Translations under genes and position numbers: made by a program | Notes under the pieces: generated by a model | Told to the model about the DNA's origin: nothing | The model's input: the letters and a program-made list of their open reading frames with translations, nothing else | The model's database searches: none | NCBI RefSeq assembly: GCF_021018895.1 | Contig: NC_079375.1 | Location: forward strand, 2,318,560-2,382,559 | Length of the DNA stretch: 64,000 bases | Source of the DNA: Seriola aureovittata | Taxonomy: Eukaryota > Chordata > Actinopteri > Carangiformes > Carangidae | Direction: 5' to 3' | Shown here: one piece after another, positions 12,703 through 23,345 of the stretch | Position numbering within the stretch: the stretch's first letter is position 1 | How the letters are laid out: each line of letters opens with the position of its first letter

Positions 12703-15664
12703 GTGTATGTGTATTCCAAGACTCAGACATAGAAATGCACCAGCTAATCTGTAAATGCACGAACCACATTTCCTCACAATCAAGCCAATAGCTGTTGAGA
12801 TATTTCAGTCTAAACAAAGTGGTGGCCAGATCATCACGACCCCCGCTGCTAAAACCAGACGATGCCATTATAATTATTATTATTATTATTATACCACCTG
12901 TCTTGAGTTACAGGTGTCGTTGCTGCCAGTGGCTTCCTGGCTGAATGAGTCTCAGTTACTTCTCCCCAAAATAGAACAACTTGATCTCATTAAGATGGCT
13001 GGTGTGTTCGCAGGTCGGGTCTGACCGAGCATCTCAAAGGAATATCATGTTTTCCATCTGAGCTTCCATCATCTCAACGAGAAGCATAGTTATTTATTCC
13101 TAATGCACAGAAGAGACAGATGAGAAGATGGTGGTATTGGTTTTCTAGGTCTGGGAGGGTTTGTGCAAGTGCAGCCGCAAAATCTTTAAAGAGCAAACAA
13201 GAAGCAAGAGGATTCAGATTCAGAGTTTAGATTAGAAAGATTAGAAATCCAGCAAAAAACGTCTTTAATGGGAAGATCCTGTTCTCTTGATCTTGATCTT
13301 CTCCAGAGTCAGATCTGTTTCAGATGGATATCAGTTTCATCTTCATGCGTCCAGTACAGATACAGGGCCAGTACGTGTTTAGCCTAGCTTAATATTAAGA
13401 GTAAAAGCAGGGAGGAAGCTGCCCTAAATGTCAGAGTATTCCTTTAATGGGTGAAATGAATGGCTTTGCATGTCCAGGTGTTTTCAGGTAACTTGACTGA
13501 CCGAAATGATATTAGGTCAGCAGCTTCATTCAACGTAGTGAAGGAGTAGAAACACCTGGACTACAGGTGTGCAAGGCCTTTAAGTTCATTGTGTTGTCTA
13601 GGCTCCACAGCAGCAGCAGCTTCTTCAGTCCTCAGTCAGTGTCTTAACAGGACACGTTCAGCAACAATGCGTCTGGCTCAGACACGTTTTGGCAGTGCTC
13701 TCGGCTCAATACCGAATCAATACAGCTCTGCACTTACACTACATTCACGTCATATCCTTTAGATCGTAATTAGGAGCAGCTGAGTGGGAAAAATCATTCA
13801 TGTTGGCCTCCAACTTTGTAATTCTAGGATGTGTCCTGGTTGATGAAAAGACCCACAGACGAGTCAACAAACTGATGGCTGTAAATTCACCAAAGCTGGC
13901 CGAAGTTACATCCACATTAAATCCAGTATTTACACTTCAGCTCATTTTATAGCAGCTGTTTGTTTGTATCTGGTTTCTGCTTCAAATCTGTAACACAACA
14001 AAAGAAGCTCATTGGAGCTGTTTATCTGCTGTGACCACAATTAGCGCCAGAGCTAACAACCTTGAAATAATGTGTTCTCCCCTTTAAGACATAAGAAAAC
14101 AGATTTGAAGCCTAAAAAGACGCCTCTGGTCATGGTTCTTGCATTAAGTGCAAGGGATTTTCTCATATTGCAAGACGTATTGGAAAAAATATCCACTGTA
14201 GTAAAATCTATCGTCAAACTTTATAAACACATATTTCTGTTTTAGGCTAATCCTGCAATTAAAACTCCACATTTCCCTCTTCTCCTGTGTTTTATTTGAA
14301 GTGTTGATCCATAAGAAGATATATTTCTGGTTTTAAGAACCAAAAACCATCTGAATGTAGTTTTACATCTCCTCTCTCAGGATTCTCTCTGGAGCTCTTG
14401 TAACAACAGGTCAGTGAGCCAATCAGAAGAGAGGAGGCTCTGAGTTGAGCTGACTTTCTGGTGTTTTCTGAGTGATCCAATAAAAATATAGTAGATTTCA
14501 GGTAGACACTCAGAGAAACCAAATCCTGCAAGGTCGGATGGTGGGTCCCGGTGGGCGGGGCTTGGGGCATGGCTGAGGGTGGTGACTGTTTTGTTGTGAC
14601 ATCACAAAGTTACAAGAAGTCCTGACAGCTGGTTTTAAGGCTCAGTTTCTGAATACAGGCTGTGTGCATTTCTCTGTGGACTGAGGCTTTGATACTTTCA
14701 CAGTATTAATATAGAACCTAGACCTGATCTATAATCAAACAACACATGGTCATCTACCTTTAGACTATATGGACCTTTAAAATCCTGATGATTCAACCTA
14801 GTTCATCAGAAAAGGGTGTAAAAATCTTACCATAAAACAGCCGTGATCATTGGTTTGGAGCATTGCCCATCATGGCCTAATACAACAGGAGATGTAAATG
14901 GTATAAACAGTAAATGGTTAACAGTCTAAGGGTAGGTTTTACTGTCCATCCATGCTCAGAGGCCTTTGTTGTTTCTTTCTGACCTTTTTTTTAGAAGTCC
15001 TGATTTCCCAGTCGGCTCTTCCATGGATACCTGCAAACAACAGTTACTAAAACTGCTGTTCAATCTGTTTTCTCATCTGTAGGGTGAGACGGAGATCCCA
15101 TCAGTGGCCGTCACTAAGTCTCCTAAAGGAACCGGCTTGGACGGACTGGAGATTGATCCCGACTCCTACGACATCCCCGCCGACCTCTCCTCAGATGAAG
15201 AGTACCTGAGCGTGGAGGAGACCGACTCCTCACGAGCCGCTCGCCTCAAGAAATCGGTCGTGAAGAGCACGGAGACCCTGAAGGCCGCATTCTCCAAGGA
15301 GAACATGAGCAAAACCAAAGACAACCTGGGCACCAAGTTCCACCACCTGGGTGAGAAGGTGATGCCGCCCGAGCGGAGGGAGAAGATGCACCAGGCCGGT
15401 GAGCGGCTGAAGCAGTCCGGCGAACGGCTGAAGGAGAACATCGCCAAGAAGGCTCCGAACAAAGAGACCTTCCGCATCAAGCTGAAGAAGGAGAGAGCCG
15501 TCGGCGAAGGCCAGGAGGGTGCTGAGGCCGACCCCGAGCTCCACACCCAGGGTCGGGCCGAGGAGTCACCGGTGCCGTCCCCGGGGGTCACCTACACCGA
15601 GGTCGGCCTGGAAACCAAGAGGGAGGGGCCTGTGGAGGAGTCCAGCGCCACCCGGATAGGATAG
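4703..15664 (+). CDS. cavin4: Cavin-4 (muscle-related coiled-coil protein), 2 exons
   Basis: Spliced CDS 4703-5110 joined to 15083-15664, 329 aa (human about 364). Cavins coat caveolae; cavin-4 is the muscle member, working with cavin-1 and caveolin-3 at the sarcolemma and T-tubules. Exon 1 encodes the N-terminal HR1 coiled coil (about residues 28-136), with KTRKVSANVKEV and VEKQNVRVKKVE, ending NKFRVVIYQ just before the GTGAGC donor. Exon 2 opens GETEIPSVAV after a CTGTAG acceptor, then gives acidic DLSSDEEY (about 170-177), basic AFSKENMSKTK, PPERREKM and repeated ERLKQSGERLKENI, the order seen in cavin-4 rather than cavin-1, -2 or -3. The two-exon split matches the family. Both exons are in phase 0. 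Teleosts keep two paralogues (4a, 4b); I cannot say which this is. The roughly 10 kb intron is repeat-rich. Confidence 0.95.
6713..6860. repeat. Dispersed teleost repeat (CTCCGCCAAGGAGG type)
   Basis: Begins TTACCTCCGCCAAGGAGG and contains CAGGATTATGC, a TTTGAACGGAACTTGGCGGA block, GGATGGGGCACGGGCC and GCAGATCCGGATCA. This order of phrases recurs widely in fish genomes. It is a single copy here, so identification rests on memory of the family. Confidence 0.6.
8490..8900 (+). repeat. Dispersed repeat family C, copy 1
   Basis: Shares blocks with 23150-23345 and, inverted, with 57020-57200: ATGATCATTC, GTGTTTGTGTCCA (here TGTTTGTGTCCACCTGATGA), a CTGAGGGAAATATCTG segment and CAGCTG-type flanks. 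Relatedness is read directly from comparison of the three copies; the superfamily is unknown. Confidence 0.6.
9254..10155 (+). mobile_element. Harbinger-like DNA transposon remnant
   Basis: The left end reads GGGGGTATTCCATCAACG and the right end carries ATGGAAT in inverted sense, a weak terminal inverted repeat. At 9444 an ATG opens a short frame, MSQKDRKKRTVFFSAAEQSL, resembling the start of the Myb/SANT-like protein encoded beside Harbinger transposases. It breaks off soon after. A tRNA-derived SINE interrupts the element at about 9680-9812. The assignment is inferred from these pieces and the element is dead. Confidence 0.5.
9680..9812 (+). mobile_element. tRNA-derived SINE
   Basis: The tRNA-like head has an A box (TAGCTCACCTGGCAGAG, about 9689-9705) and a B box (GGTTTGAGTCC, 9737-9747) at roughly tRNA spacing. 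It is followed by a non-tRNA body with GTCATCCTTTCTCTCACTG and an AATAAAGGCAATAA tail. This arrangement is the one of abundant teleost tRNA-SINEs. It is not a functional tRNA: the acceptor stem does not pair and a foreign body follows. Confidence 0.75.
11980..12040 (+). repeat. Dispersed repeat family D, copy 1
   Basis: GGCTAGCTGTTTCCCACTG then CCAGTCTTTGTGCTAA and AGCTAACTAG. The same order appears at 25380-25450 in more diverged form (GGCTAACAGTTCCCCCTG, CCAGTCCTTGTCCTAA). It is a common teleost repeat fragment of unknown superfamily. Confidence 0.5.
12280..12299. repeat. (CT)n microsatellite
   Basis: About ten CT units, read directly, followed by a C-rich run. Confidence 0.9.
12648..12699. 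repeat. Compound (AC)n(AT)n microsatellite
   Basis: About ten AC units run directly into about sixteen AT units. The AT part is self-complementary and can form a hairpin. Confidence 0.95.
12700..12875 (+). repeat. Dispersed teleost repeat (GTTGAGATATTTCAGTCT type)
   Basis: Contains TGCACCAGCTAATC, CACGAACCACATTTCCTCAC, AATAGCTGTTGAGATATTTC and AAACAAAGTGGTGG in the order of a widespread fish repeat tail. The compound microsatellite abuts it and may have grown from its end. Confidence 0.5.
14259..14780 (+). mobile_element. TTAA-flanked MITE family A, copy 1 (in cavin4 intron)
   Basis: Starts TTAAAACTCCACATTT and ends ATGGACCTTTAA. Inside are GAAGTGTTGATCCATAAGAA, CTCTCTGGAGCTCTTGTAAC, GTGAGCCAATCAGAAGAGAG, CAATAAAAATATAG, TTGTTGTGACATCACAAAGT and CTGTGTGCATTTCTCTGTGG, shared with the copies at 33963, 46130, 50083 and 51861. 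Several copies begin at TTAA and three end at TTAA next to AGGTCC-type inverted ends, which suggests a TTAA target duplication as in piggyBac-like elements. Non-coding. Confidence 0.8.
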
Positions 15665-18200
15665 GAGGATTACAGGAAGTAAATCGGATGTGATAGGACA
15701 GCGCTGATATGAAGAGAAGGCGGGACACTTTTGGAAGATTTAGAGAGAAGGTCTGTGATTGGTCGACAAAAAGGATGCACATTTTAATTGGTTTGAATGT
15801 TTTAAAACAGAAGAAGTTATTGAGATGGGTAAATTACTACATGATATTTATTAAATCAGGTTACTCCATTAAATGTTACGTGTGACAGTTTTTAACAGTT
15901 ACATAATTCAAACCTCTTGATCTGATACAAACTCAGACACAAATGTGAGAAAGTTTATTTGTGATGCACTAAGAAGAATTGAGGTTCAGGGTTTTAGATA
16001 AAAAGGAGTTTGACTAATTTGTGAGTCCAAATTTCAAGAGATGTGAGATTGTTAACAAGTTGTGTTGTTATTAGTAACCAGATGAGGTTAATTTGCACAA
16101 GATGGCCCAAGAAGGAAGACGGCAAAAGGCTGATGAATGTTGATGTGAAGTCTGTGTCTTGATCTTTTATCTGGATGTACATATAATGTCGTACATACTG
16201 CCAAAAAGCATGGAGGTGAAAGTGGTCCGTGCAGGCCTCAGCTGGTCTCTGAGAAGCCTGGTGGGGAGAGAAGAAGAAGAATAACACGGATTCAACGTCA
16301 GACTGGTTTCTGTACGCCAAAGCAGTAGGAGTAGAAGGAGCTGAAGTTAGAGTGAACTCTGTGGTGATGGCTGAGGGACACGTTAAAACTGCACCAGGTA
16401 AAGAGATTTCACTGGAAATCCGACATCAGTAAAATGTAATGAGTTCATGTCATGTGGGATAAATAAACACTGACGAGCTGAACTGTGGCAGTGCGACAGG
16501 AGGAGAGCCGGTCATGGTTAGATGCCAGCTTTTTGGAGCCACAAGTCTGAACCAGCTGTAGGATGTATCGGGGTAATGTAGGATTTATCGGGGGTAGTCC
16601 GGTACAGAACAAAACACAACTGAAGTAGGACCATCAAGGCCAGAGAAAGAATAACTAGAATCACCTCCTCATGGTCGTCTGCCTCCTCCACTCAGACTAG
16701 TTTCAGGTTACATCCCTGTTTATCCTGAGTCATAGAAAATATGAACCATTTGTGTGAAACTTTGTCATAATTGATGTGAAATCTTGAGTAATGGCTAAAA
16801 ACTGTTTTGTGAGGTCAAACTGACCTAGACCTTTGACCTTTGCCCCCTAAAATCTAATTTGAGTCCAAATTTGAAGAAATTCCTTCAATGCGTTACGGGA
16901 AGTATGACGTACACAAGGACAAAATTGCATTTTGCAAGGTCTCCGTGACCTCGACCTTTGACCATCAGAATCTATTCAGTTCGTCATCATCCTCCACATT
17001 GAAGTGGACATTTGTGCCACATTTGAAGAAATACCATCAAGGCGTTTACAAGATATCGTGCCTACAAGAATGAGATGGACATATGGACAACCTAAAAACT
17101 ATATGGCACCAGCTCTGAGTGGCAGCAGCTCTGAGGCATAAAAATTAGTAAAATAAAATCAAAGATAGAATAAGATAAGATAGTAAATAACTTTGCAATG
17201 ACAAGAATGAATGAATCTACTAAAGGCATAAAATGTCTTAAAAATTTACATCGATTTTTTAAATTCCTGACAAACATTTAACGTCAAATATTTATTTTAT
17301 ATCATCACATCCCGGCTCTATAGTGAAATATTCAATATCAAAACATCATATGACTCATTTCACCAAACTTCATCCTGAAATATTTGTTTGTTTGTTTTTT
17401 AACTTGAGGATCTCCAGAAGAATTTTAAATAGAGTTTTGTGTTTTAACATCAACATTTGACAAAAAAAAATCTTTGTCCAGTGCAACTTTAAGTCGAACT
17501 GAGCAGCACATGTATTAACCAGCTTTAAAACCTATCAAACAGTAACACAACTCATGGAGGCACAAAGCTGATCTTTGTTTGCTCAGACAAACTAATTACT
17601 CCTAGTGGTGATAGTGTAGTGGATTGAAGGTGGTCTGAGCTCTGCTGTTAGTGGCTTTAAAGTTTTTTCTGCACTGCTGCTTTTTAGTGTATGAATGTTT
17701 TTTTTTTCCAGTTTTGCTGCTTGATATTCAGAGTTTCATTTATTTATTTATTCTAGAGCAGTGATTAGTGAGATCACAGCTTTTATCAGGGTCACAGCAG
17801 TTTCAGTCGGATCCTGCTATTGTCTGTAGAAGCTTTGCTTTTCTAGCGCTGCCATTATACAGTAGTACAGCGTCTTATTCTGAAAGGTATACTTCCTGTA
17901 TAGCTTTTAACTCATGACTGTATTTATATTGCTGTATTGCTGCTGCGGAGTGGATTTGATGCAATTAGGTTTATAGTATTTGGTTTGAACATTTTGAACA
18001 AGGTCTCATTTCTTACTCATGTTTCATTTTTTTTTCATTTTGGGTCACAGCTCAGGTTCCAGGTTGTGTTTTGTTTATACAGTCATCTTTCACGTGAAAA
18101 TCAGCTGATTGATTGAAGACCTGTGTGTTGTTTGGGCCTGTGCTGTACGAGCAGTACCAGATATTAATCATGATGTTTTGTTTTTGTATAAATAAAGTTC
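15665..18200 (+). other. Probable cavin4 3' untranslated region
   Basis: No coding frame follows the stop at 15662-15664. Polyadenylation hexamers AATAAA occur at 16462 and at 18191 (context TGTATAAATAAAGTTC), the latter followed by T/G-bearing sequence. The transcript could end at either. If it uses the distal site it includes the family B element at 16633-17145. No transcript data were available, so the end is an inference. Confidence 0.45.
16633..17145 (+). mobile_element. TIR repeat family B, copy 1
   Basis: Left part: CTAGAATCACCTCCTCATGG, CTCAGACTAGTTTCAGG, TTACATCCCTGTTTATCC and GACCTTTGACCTTTG match 44772-45309. The right part (GACCTCGACCTTTGACCATC, ACATTTGTGCCACATTTG, TACAAGAATGAGATGGACA, GAGGCATAAAAA) is the inverted counterpart of the copy at 31075-31353. 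It looks like two related repeats joined, or one mosaic element. Non-coding. Confidence 0.65.
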
Positions 18201-20339
18201 TCATGAAACCTCAACGAGTATGTAGCAACATTATGAAAAAAAACAACATCTTTTCAAGGACAATGTGTGGAAAAATATTGGGCTTTTTTGGGGGACTTTT
18301 TCTTTTACATCTCAAAAATCCCTGAATTTCACTGCAGCTGAATCAGTGGAATTAACGGATTTGTTCGTCGTACAATGTTTTCATTCTGACGTTCAACATG
18401 CTAATTTGCACTGTCGACACTGTCATCCTCCAACTTTATATAAACCTGCTCCGCAAATGAGTCAATGGCTCAAATACAAATAAACTTTTAGTCCAGTTAG
18501 CAAAGGAGTTAGCCACGCAGCTTTGCTTTGTGCTAACAGTTAGTACTACCGTACTACTTAGAGGTTAGCTCCTCAGCTACAGGAGTTGTGACTTCCAGCG
18601 CCACCTAATCACAAAGACATGCAAATGGATTTTACCAGGATGCTTTATGGTGTCACTGACAGTGAACACAACGAGACATGAGCCACATCACAGAGACAGA
18701 AGAGGTACAGTAGCTGTGATGGGCCAATCTGATGATCTGACGACCATTAACAAACGATGTCATAGGTCGAGATGCTACTGGAGTTTACCGGTGTGTGTTG
18801 CTCATAAGGTGATCAGGCTTCAGTATTTTATTAGTATAATATTTAGCATAATTTGGGTGAGGTGGAATTGTTTTTTCTCAAGTTTGGAGGATTTTATTTA
18901 AGGCTCATCTGTCTTCTCATTAAAAATCAAGACAAAATAAAAAGCATTGATGGGTTTTTTTTTTTTTTTTTAAAAGGATTGGAGAAATGATTATAAATAA
19001 ATATCCGCAGCTAAGTGGCATTGTGCTGAATATCTTTGATTTCTTTTTTAATTTCACACAATTTCCCATTCATTTCATCCAGTCAAATATGAATTTTATC
19101 AAATTTATAGTTTAATATTGTTCAGTCACCACTCAATATGACAGACACTCTATCAGTCCATGCAGGAATATTTGGTAATTGTTTCACAGGCGTGTGATTT
19201 TATCAGTAACATTTGTTTAGCAGCAGCCACAGAGGCTCGGATCATCTCTCCTCTCTGACTCTATCTTCACTGATCTCGTCTATCTGCGGCTCGGATTAAA
19301 TCACTGACTTGATGTCTGCTTGAGCAAAACACGATCACTCAACTGAGTCAGCAGAGCCCTGCAGATTTGCACTCTCCGCCGGTGTCGGCCTCTAAATGAA
19401 ATGCCAATCATTCTGGAGGGAATTTACAGTTCGACTCGTCTCTGTGTGGCCGGAGGTCGAAGCAGCAGTTTGTCAAGTGTGAATTTATTGGCTCTAAAAC
19501 AAACACTGGGGCCCTCCGTTCCTCAAAGACTCCAATGAAACCAGCCAGCTGCAACATGCAGTAAAAATGAGGAAGAGTCATCAAACAGACACGTCTGCTG
19601 GTCCAGAGCTTTATTCTGAAAAGGAACCAGCATAATTTCATTAGTAACATGTCCGTTAGTGTCTGCTGAGATGTGGCTACTTTCAACATAGTTCTGGTCA
19701 AACTATGTGCCAGTGTTTAAGGTATACTAAACTACAAGTGAATGCAGCAATCTACAAACGTATTAATCTTTTATGTTGCAATAACTCACACTACACATTA
19801 CAATTATCTTTTCTATACAGCCAACACACACATCTTTGTGATGAATCTTTAAACAGAAAGCAAGAAGAAAAGAAAAAGAAAGATATGGACCTGCAGAAGT
19901 CTCAAAGACAATCTTTTTGGAGGGAAAATGCTCCTTTCATGCAGCCGTTATACTGAACAGGACAAATCAAACATGCCTCATGGCCCTGGAATAAGAGACA
20001 CGATTACTGAGTGAACAGAGCCCAAATTAATATCTGACATGGCACCAACAAGTCCTCCGACCTCAACGGCCATATAGGTCACTTGTCCCTCCCTTCAGAT
20101 ACAGCAAGTAATTACAATACTATAAGTTGAAAAGGTCCGTTGCTACCATCACCTACAAGAAGACGAAGAGAAGGCACAAGAGCAGGATACGTAGACCACG
20201 ATCTATTTCTCAAGTATGGAACGCATCCTCCGAACGGAGTACAAATGAAAACAACTATGTTTCCATGGTGTCCCCAACTGAGGCCGAAAGCTACATCACC
20301 TGACTTCCTCAGAGACGAACTATAGGGTAGTTTCTTAGG

Positions 20340-20622
20340 GGTGGGCGGTCTCGCCTGTACGTCCATTCATTATCCATACCAGGTATCTTTGCAGAGTCGC
20401 AGGGAGGCTGGAGCCAATCCCAGCTGACATTGAGCAAGGGTGGAGTACACCCTGGACAGGTGGCCGGTCTACCAGCCAACCAACCATTCACACTCATGGG
20501 CAATTTGGATTCACCAATGAACCTGTATGTGTTTGGACTGAGGGAGGAAGCCGGAGCACCCACAGAGAACCCACGCACACACAGGAAGGAACTTGCAAAC
20601 TCCACACAGATCCTTGAGGTTT
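20340..20622 (+). repeat. Dispersed teleost repeat (GGAGCCAATCCCAGCTGACA type)
   Basis: Contains CATTCATTATCCATACC, GTCGCAGGGAGGCTGGAGCC, AGTACACCCTGGACAGGTGG, CAACCATTCACACTCATGG, GGACTGAGGGAGGAAGCCGG and ACTTGCAAACTCCACACAGA in the exact order of one of the most abundant fish genomic repeats. It also produces a false open frame on each strand. The superfamily is not assigned here. Confidence 0.8.
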
Positions 20623-20901
20623 GATTGCTGAGAAAAACCTCTGAATCATCAGGTAAGATTCTGTAAAGAGGAGCTTTGGGTAAAAGCCTGAACTGCCTTT
20701 GAGTCAGTGTGTTGAGTGTGATCATGAATCTCTGTGCATGTGTGAATGAGCTGCAGACTCTGCTCTGTGCAGGTTCTCAGCTGCTCCGTCTAATTTCAGC
20801 GCCGCTGCCTTTTATAACCTTGACAAACTTAGAAAGATGACACCTCCGCCGTCTGTACCTCCTTCCAGAAATATCGGTCACCTGTGCTTCACTGTTACCG
20901 G

Positions 20902-20915
20902 GTTGCCACGGCAAC
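20902..20915. promoter_or_regulatory. Palindromic RFX X-box (GTTGCCACGGCAAC)
   Basis: Both half-sites, GTTGCC and GGCAAC, are perfect inverted copies separated by AC, the best form of the X-box bound by RFX factors. It sits in balanced-composition sequence about 5.9 kb upstream of ift57, a ciliary gene and therefore an expected RFX target. Distal enhancer, promoter of an unannotated RNA, or chance are all possible; a perfect 14-mer of this kind is rare by chance. Confidence 0.55.
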
Positions 20916-22232
20916 TGTAGCCATCAAAGCTTGGGAGAAGCGGAGCAAAGTGACATTAATTAATTTCCCCTCATTGAGGCAGACCTGAGACTCTGAGCCA
21001 CATGATGACCGTATTACTGTGCAGCGTGTCTCCTCCTGCAGAGCCGCCGCCGCCGCCGCCGAAAACCATAGTTTTGATTTATTTCAGCGCTTATGAGAGA
21101 GAGGCAGAGAGAAGGAGATAGAGACGCTACTCTGGAGTGATTGCATTCAGCTCCATCTGTTTGTTATGCATTAGCTGTGCACAATTGAGCTCTTCAAGCA
21201 ATCTGTTGAAGAGAAACGGCCTTGGGTGATTCAAGTGCAGAGAAGGGAACGAGGAGCGCCGTCTGCTGATCCACGGCTCCATTACGACGTTTTCATCTCC
21301 TCCTTCAGACTGCGAACACTTCTGCTTTTGAGCCAGAGACACTCCAACAACCTGCAGATATTTTCCCTCTGAGATTGACTTGTCAAATCTGCTCCGTCAG
21401 TAGTGTAAGATGCATTAGCACTTTCACAGGTGGGATTCACATTTACATTCTAGTGAATGTGGAGCTGAGAGCTGCACCAACACTCGGGGATCTTTTCTGT
21501 TTTTTTTTTTTCACGAGATGTGTCACCTTAAAAAAAGGCCAAACTCTCCAGATGCAATCCCGGAAACGTGTTCCTTAAAATTTTCTGTCACTGTCTGCTG
21601 ATGTTTCTCTTTGTCCAGGGTGGCAGCTGCAAAACCACAGAAGAAGAGCAATCAGCTAGCAAGAGAAGAAGTCAAAGCGCTGCAGATGTAAGTGAGAAAG
21701 TTTTGCTGGAAAAAAAAAAATTAGATTTACATACAAGTGATTTGTAACAGCAGCATCATGCAGAAACACAACACCACCTCTCTGGACTGATCCCGCCCTG
21801 AAGGATCTTAACGACTTTGTTTCAGCTTCAACAACAGCTTTCTCAACAGGAGGAACAAATAAGTGAACAGATGAACCATTTACACCACAGACTGACAATA
21901 AACACAACATTTACAGCTCTGTTTGTTTACTCTGGTTTTTGTTTTTTTTTCTCCACAGCATCAATTTGGCCTCAACACGAAATCAGCAGGTGGAAATGTT
22001 TAAATTGTCTGAATCGTCCATATTATGAATCATTATCATAGTTTCATAAGATGTTTGTTTTTTCAGTCGAACAGAAGTTGTTTTTTATCCAGATGAGCGA
22101 AGCACTTTTTCACTTCAGACTGAAGTGAGCACATCGGAAAGGTTTGTCATACTGCTCAGCTTGTTTCTATCTTGTCTGATGTTTGAAGTTTTTTGTCACT
22201 GTTTCCAGATATTTGATATTAACTCAATGAGC

Positions 22233-22273
<41 letters not shown>

Positions 22274-22274
22274 C
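22233..22274. repeat. (ATAG)n microsatellite
   Basis: About ten GATA units, read directly. Confidence 0.95.
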
Positions 22275-22289
22275 AATTTGACATCATTT

Positions 22290-22475
22290 AAAGTCTCGTT
22301 CTGCCGGCCCACCAGTCCAAAACTCAAAAAATATAAGGAAAAGCAGTGAATTCTCAAATTCCAGAACAAAGAAACCAACAAATTTTATTTAAAAGATTAT
22401 CAAAATAGTTGCCGATTACTTTTCTTTCCATTGACTGATTAATTAACTAATCATTTCAGCTTTACAATCTTTTCT
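22290..22475 (+). repeat. Dispersed repeat family J, copy 1
   Basis: Contains AAAATAGTTGCCGATTACTT, CATTGACTGATTAATTAACT and AATCATTTCAGCTTT, matching 40755-41030 (AAAATAGTTGTTGATTCATT, CTAATTGTTGCAGCTCT) and, inverted, 48470-48700. It is a very common teleost repeat. Confidence 0.65.
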
Positions 22476-23149
22476 TTTTCTTTTTTTGCAATTAGTCTGT
22501 GCTGTTTCTTTTTTACTCTGGGATATCAAAGTTGTTCACATTGTTAACTTATTTATATATTATATGGGGTATTTTTACATTTAAAACAACCTTTAGCTTT
22601 CTCAAGAGCAAGATAATGGTTCCAACTTTGGCAGCTCTTGGCTTCCGATCCCGAGCATCACAATGTGTGTCTCCAAAAAAGAAATGAAAAGAATCTGAGC
22701 GTGCCGTTAGATTTTTACTCGATCAACACACTGCTCCCTGCTCAGAAAACATCCTCTCCAGACTATGAACTGTCTGAATATGGAAACTTTGCCAATGCAG
22801 AGTGTGTGAATGGAGCTTTTCAGTGGGTGGGAGCTAATCGCTTCGCCTGTCAGTCGGTTTTCCTGCAACGTAATGACTCATCAAGCTGTGAAAAAGAGAG
22901 TGTTTTTCTTTCCAAAATGACAAATCCAGCGTTTGAAAGGACTGACACCTTCTGTTAGGGAAACGAGCGCTGACACACCGGCAGAGGAAGTGGAATACTA
23001 ATGAAGCTGTGAGCCATCTCACATCTGGGCTAACACAACGGTGGCTATTGACAGCATGAAATCTGTCTCTTTAAACCTGCAGGAGCTGGATTCTTTCTGG
23101 CCACTTGTTTTCAGGAGAGACAAGTTGCGAACACAACGCTGACATTACA

Positions 23150-23345
23150 TCACCTTTAACCTGCAAACAGCTGCCTATTTCCACGTACAGCCACATGATC
23201 ATTCATTAGAGTGGTGTTTGTGTCCAGCTCAGGAATCTAAGTGATGAATCCTTTTCTCTTAGCTGTTTTTTTGGGGGGGAGGCTCCATCACTTCCTGAGG
23301 AAAACATCTGGCACTTTAGGTGCTCAACAAACCAACAAGTCTTTA
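23150..23345 (+). repeat. Dispersed repeat family C, copy 2
   Basis: CACATGATCATTCATTAGAG, GTGTTTGTGTCCAGCTCAGG, TTAGCTGTTTTTTTGG, CACTTCCTGAGGAAAACATC and GGCACTTTAGGTGCT parallel copy 1 at 8490. It creates the open frame at 23241-23600 by chance. Confidence 0.6.

Larger units (their letters stand above)
5111..15082 (+). other. cavin4 intron 1 (about 10 kb)
   Basis: Bounded by a GTGAGC donor at 5111 and a CTGTAG acceptor ending at 15082. It holds no exon that I can support. Contents: dispersed repeats at 6713-6860, 8490-8900, 11980-12040 and 12700-12875, a Harbinger-like remnant with an inserted SINE at 9254-10155, microsatellites at 12280-12299, 12648-12699 and 12868-12892, and a TTAA MITE at 14259-14780. 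The stretch 5990-6500 is less AT-rich than its surroundings and could be regulatory, but I see no specific motif in it. 6860-8480, 10160-11970 and 12900-14250 show only AT-rich unique sequence. Confidence 0.7.

Noticed and set aside
15166..15591. Long minus-strand frames opposite cavin4 exon 2
   Set aside because: G/C-rich antisense shadows of a well-supported coding exon.
20140..20725. Overlapping frames on both strands
   Set aside because: They fall largely on a well-known dispersed fish repeat and have no protein homology.
22233..22274. CRISPR-like tandem array
   Set aside because: A simple tetranucleotide microsatellite without spacers; the genome is eukaryotic.
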